Below are positions 5,216 to 7,539 of a stretch of DNA of 7,539 nucleotides, in pieces (the stretch's first letter is position 1; each line of letters opens with the position of its first letter). Origin of the DNA: Oscillospiraceae bacterium. Lineage in GTDB: Bacteria; Bacillota; Clostridia; Oscillospirales; Oscillospiraceae. The translations under genes and the position numbers were made by a program. Below the pieces are notes generated by a model. It was not told the origin of the DNA, searched no databases, and was given only the letters and a program-made list of their open reading frames with translations. The stretch lies in the NCBI GenBank assembly GCA_017624645.1, contig JAGAMQ010000016.1, forward strand, positions 1 through 7,539. Reading direction: 5' to 3'.

Positions 5216-6635
5216 ATTCACCGAAGGGCCAGAAATCGCCAAACCAATCCCCAAAAACATCGCCGTCGGAATTAGGGTTCTGCTGATCTGGAATTTGCTG
5301 GTCGGGAAGCTGTTGGGTCTGATCGTTTACATCCACAGGCCTTTCATCCAGCACCAACTTAAATATCTCTTCTGCGCCGGACCGGTAAACAGTGACCTCC
5401 ACCGTGTCACCGGCTTCATATTTCCGCAGGACCTTAGTCAAGCCGGAAACCGAATCTACCGCATTTCCGCCGATATCCACAATGATATCTTTTGCCTGGA
5501 TGCCCGCTTCCTTGGCGCAATAACCCTCGGTGACCTCAAGAACAAGGGCACCTGCCGGGAATCCGTATAGCTGGACTGCTTCAACCGAAACGTCCTGGAC
5601 CATAACACCCAGATATGCCCCGGACACATAACCGTTTTCGCAGATATCCTCGATCATTCCAGCAACATCATCAATTGGAATGGCAAAGCCGATACCCTCA
5701 ATGGTTGCGCCGGAGCCGCTGGTGCCGGAATACTTAGCTGTGGTGATACCCACCACCTCGCCGCGCATATTGAACAGAGGACCGCCGGAATTTCCGGAAT
5801 TGATCGCCGCATCTGTTTGGATCATATTGATGGCAGTGCCGTCCGTATTCACATTGCGGTCCTTGGCGCTGACATAACCTACTGTCAGTGTAGAAGTCAA
5901 CTCACCCAGAGGATTACCGATGGCCGCTACACGCTCACCTACCGACAGAGCATCCGAACTGCCGATCTTTACATAAGGAAGATCCTGGGCATCTATCTTT
6001 AAAACAGAGATATCGTTGGAGGAATCAGAACCCACAAGAGTTGCAGGATATTCTGTTCCGTCCGCAGTGATCACCTTCAGGGTATTTGCTCCTGCCACTA
6101 CATGGTAGTTAGATACCACATAACCATCGGCGGAAATAATAAATCCGGAACCAGAGGATGCAGTGCGGGATACCTGACCAAAAATATTTGTTGTCAGACC
6201 TTGGTTGGAGATGGCAACCACTGCATCCACATTGGAAGCGTAAACACCGGAAAGAGACAGCGTGCCATCCATTTGTGCATCCTCCTCGGGAAGGTAGTCA
6301 GACCCCTGTCCCAACAGCAGGCTTTCCACCTTCTTCTCCAGTATGCTGATGGCTTCCTCTGCTGCCGCAAGATCCTGCGCGGTCTGATTCTGCTGCATCC
6401 CCATCACCGCACCGGTGCACAGGCTGGTCACCAACACAAGTACCATCGCAAGAACGGCATACAGAAGCTTTCGGGGCTTCCTTTCCTTTCTACAAAAGGT
6501 TGTCTGCTTCTGCTGCCGGGGTATGTATTGGGGTTGCTGAAGCACATAAGGAGAATCAGCAAAGGGGCTCGGCTTCTTGACGGAATACTCCGTTTCCTGC
6601 CGGTCTTGCCCGTTGTAGTTTTCATAATCCTGCAT
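5214..6635 (-). CDS. htrA: HtrA/DegP-like membrane-anchored serine protease with PDZ domain
   Basis: A 473-residue trypsin-like protease of the HtrA family (S1C), a surface quality-control or regulatory protease. Order: cytoplasmic Gln/Pro-rich N-terminus (1-50), membrane helix (about 57-79), a short possible coiled coil (84-107), protease domain (about 130-335), PDZ domain (about 340-430). The catalytic triad is visible: H178 (SNYHVV), D208 (SNDISVLKI), S283 (NSGNSGGPL). The C-terminus (436-473) is unusual: a Pro/Asp/Gln stretch with repeated PDQQ, then an acidic-aromatic end (FGDWFGDFWPFGE). GGAGG 7 nt upstream fixes the start. It is the first gene of a minus-strand cluster with the Spo0A-like and LCP genes, and it has its own promoter. 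Substrates cannot be inferred. Confidence 0.94.
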   Translation of the reverse strand: MQDYENYNGQDRQETEYSVKKPSPFADSPYVLQQPQYIPRQQKQTTFCRKERKPRKLLYAVLAMVLVLVTSLCTGAVMGMQQNQTAQDLAAAEEAISILEKKVESLLLGQGSDYLPEEDAQMDGTLSLSGVYASNVDAVVAISNQGLTTNIFGQVSRTASSGSGFIISADGYVVSNYHVVAGANTLKVITADGTEYPATLVGSDSSNDISVLKIDAQDLPYVKIGSSDALSVGERVAAIGNPLGELTSTLTVGYVSAKDRNVNTDGTAINMIQTDAAINSGNSGGPLFNMRGEVVGITTAKYSGTSGSGATIEGIGFAIPIDDVAGMIEDICENGYVSGAYLGVMVQDVSVEAVQLYGFPAGALVLEVTEGYCAKEAGIQAKDIIVDIGGNAVDSVSGLTKVLRKYEAGDTVEVTVYRSGAEEIFKLVLDERPVDVNDQTQQLPDQQIPDQQNPNSDGDVFGDWFGDFWPFGE

Positions 6636-6667
6636 CTAAAATCCTCCGGATATTTTTTAATATGTTT

Positions 6668-6695
6668 ATGATAGCATATTTCCGTTTTTCGTCAA
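6668..6695 (-). promoter_or_regulatory. Promoter of htrA
   Basis: The minus strand has -35 TTGACG (6690-6695), a 16-bp spacer and -10 TATCAT (6668-6673) preceded by TGC, an extended -10. It starts just downstream of the DUF1540 terminator and gives a leader of about 26 nt ending in GGAGG. Confidence 0.7.
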
Positions 6696-6706
6696 GACAC
6701 AATCCC

Positions 6707-6738
6707 AAAAAGGATCCGCGGCAGATAACTGCCGCGGA
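6707..6738 (-). terminator. Rho-independent terminator after the DUF1540 gene
   Basis: A perfect 10-bp stem, TCCGCGGCAG with CTGCCGCGGA (6715-6724/6729-6738), has a 4-nt loop and is followed on the minus strand by TCCTTTTT. It separates the DUF1540 gene from htrA. Confidence 0.88.
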
Positions 6739-6744
6739 AAATGT

Positions 6745-6909
6745 TTACTTCTTACGGAAGGACATGCAGTCGGTGCACTGATCCACGCTGGGATTTGCCT
6801 CATGGGTGCCCACAAGGATCCGTTCCAGAGAGCAGTAGTTTGCCTCATCACAATGATGAGCACACTGCTTAACGGTACACTCAATACTCTTATTAGCATT
6901 GCAGTTCAT
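6745..6909 (-). CDS. DUF1540 domain small Cys-rich protein
   Basis: A 54-residue protein that is essentially one DUF1540 domain. The family pattern is visible: IECTVKQCAHH (residues 9-19), YCSLERI (25-31) and CTDCMSF (45-51), with seven cysteines in all (C3, C11, C16, C20, C26, C45, C48) plus H18 and H19. The Cys/His pattern suggests metal binding, probably zinc or iron, but no function is known for the family. The start at 6909 is set by a perfect AGGAGG 8 nt upstream; a longer reading frame extends to 7065 but would run through the promoter of the divergent gene. It is transcribed alone, ending at a strong terminator, and is divergent from the NifU-like gene. Its own promoter is not clear. 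Confidence 0.9.
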   Translation of the reverse strand: MNCNANKSIECTVKQCAHHCDEANYCSLERILVGTHEANPSVDQCTDCMSFRKK

Positions 6910-6986
6910 AGCCTGTTCCTCCTTTTCCTTTGATGGTTTCAGTATTCCCGTTTTCGCAGAAATCATCCGTTTTTTCTCTTTCACGA

Positions 6987-7015
6987 TTGACAAGCAATCG
7001 ATTGCTCTGTATAAT
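6987..7015 (+). promoter_or_regulatory. Consensus sigma-A promoter of the NifU-like gene
   Basis: A perfect TTGACA (6987-6992), an exact 17-bp spacer and a perfect TATAAT (7010-7015). Transcription would start near 7022, giving a leader of about 67 nt. This is the strongest promoter in the window and its spacer carries a palindrome, suggesting control by repression. Confidence 0.88.
6993..7006. promoter_or_regulatory. Palindromic operator candidate inside the promoter spacer
   Basis: AGCAATCGATTGCT is a perfect 14-bp palindrome starting at the base after the -35 hexamer and ending 3 bp before the -10. A dimeric regulator bound here would block RNA polymerase. ATTG (6986-6989) and CAAT (7017-7020) flank it at unequal distances. 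The regulator is not identifiable from the window. Confidence 0.5.
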
Positions 7016-7088
7016 ACAATGTGGAAAAAATGGACATATCCAAAATCAAAGGACAGTGTCCCCACCTAGAAAAGAAAGGAATTTTGCC

Positions 7089-7539
7089 ATGATTTACAGC
7101 ACTGAAGTACAGCATATGTGTTCCGTGGCCAAGGGTGCCTATCACGGCCCCGCCCCCATCCCCGAAGAGGGCAAGTGGGTTCAGGTCAAGGAAATTAAGG
7201 ATGTCAGCGGTTTCACCCACGGCATCGGCTGGTGCGCTCCCCAGCAGGGCTGCTGCAAGCTGACCCTGAATGTTAAGGAGGGCATCATTGAGGAAGCTCT
7301 GGTAGAAACGCTGGGTTGCTCCGGCATGACCCACTCCGCAGCTATGGCTTCCGAGATCCTCATCGGCAAAACTTTGCTGGAGGCTCTGAACACCGACCTG
7401 GTGTGTGACGCCATCAACACCGCAATGCGTGAGCTGTTCCTGCAGATCGTTTACGGACGCAGCCAGTCCGCATTCTCCGAGGACGGCCTCGCTGTGGGCG
7501 CTTCCCTGGAAGACCTGGGTAAGGGCCTGCGCAGCCAGG
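7089..7539 (+). CDS. NifU-like iron-sulfur cluster assembly scaffold protein, 3' end cut by the window
   Basis: The first 150 codons are present and the frame is open at the right edge. The protein resembles the clostridial NifU-like scaffold family often encoded beside a so-called GGGtGRT protein. Recognisable stretches are VAKGAYHGPAPIPEEGKW (13-30), GWCAPQQGCCKLTLNVKEG (47-65), ETLGCSGMTHSAAMASEIL (73-91) and GRSQSAFSE (123-131). Cysteines C11, C49, C55, C56, C77 and C106 are candidate cluster or metal ligands; LGCSG resembles the NifU/IscU core motif. The likely role is to build or carry Fe-S clusters in the cytoplasm. The start has AAAGGA 8 nt upstream and follows a consensus promoter. 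The family assignment comes from recalled similarity and the NifU-like motif. Confidence 0.85.
   Translation, partial: MIYSTEVQHMCSVAKGAYHGPAPIPEEGKWVQVKEIKDVSGFTHGIGWCAPQQGCCKLTLNVKEGIIEEALVETLGCSGMTHSAAMASEILIGKTLLEALNTDLVCDAINTAMRELFLQIVYGRSQSAFSEDGLAVGASLEDLGKGLRSQ

Noticed and set aside
7011..7016. Minus-strand -10-like TATTAT as promoter for the DUF1540 gene
   Set aside because: It overlaps the plus-strand TATAAT and has no acceptable -35 at 16-18 bp, so the DUF1540 promoter was left unassigned.

Overview
The window looks like chromosomal DNA of a Bacillota species of class Clostridia, probably Oscillospiraceae/Ruminococcaceae (inferred from gene content; no 16S rRNA is present). Pointers are the trmK–Nif3-like pair, a Spo0A-type regulator with 0A-box-like sites, an LCP cell-wall protein, small DUF1858 and DUF1540 proteins, a clostridial NifU-like scaffold, strong GGAGG ribosome binding sites and consensus sigma-A promoters.

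Layout. 1-65: promoter, ribosome binding site and first codons of a minus-strand gene that runs off the left edge. 86-444: a tRNA-Arg(ACG) gene on the minus strand with its own promoter and terminator, followed by a 224-bp non-coding, hairpin-rich element with inverted ends that copy part of the tRNA T-arm. 562-908: a stand-alone DUF1858 redox-disulfide gene with promoter and terminator. 920-2387: trmK and a Nif3-like metalloprotein gene, overlapping by 17 bp. 2395-3239: yebC with its own promoter and a terminator shared with the convergent cluster. 3246-6695: a minus-strand cluster htrA -> Spo0A-like regulator -> LCP protein, each with a recognisable promoter or -10 element. 6707-6909: a DUF1540 gene on the minus strand. 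6987-7539: a consensus promoter with a palindrome in its spacer, driving a NifU-like Fe-S scaffold gene cut by the right edge.

How the genes fit together. htrA, the Spo0A-like gene and the LCP gene form a possible envelope/stress/developmental unit: a membrane-anchored protease, a DNA-binding response regulator and a wall-polymer ligase. The Spo0A-like gene has two tandem 0A-box-like sites 10 bp apart just upstream of its promoter, which suggests autoregulation. Its receiver domain lacks one acidic-pocket Asp and the conserved Thr/Ser. trmK and the Nif3-like gene are a common housekeeping pair. DUF1540 and the NifU-like scaffold are divergent Cys-rich genes, and the palindromic promoter between them suggests control of the scaffold by an unidentified repressor.

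The most unusual items are the tRNA-associated structured element, the tandem 0A-like boxes with the degenerate receiver, and the palindrome inside the consensus promoter. None amounts to proof of a new system.
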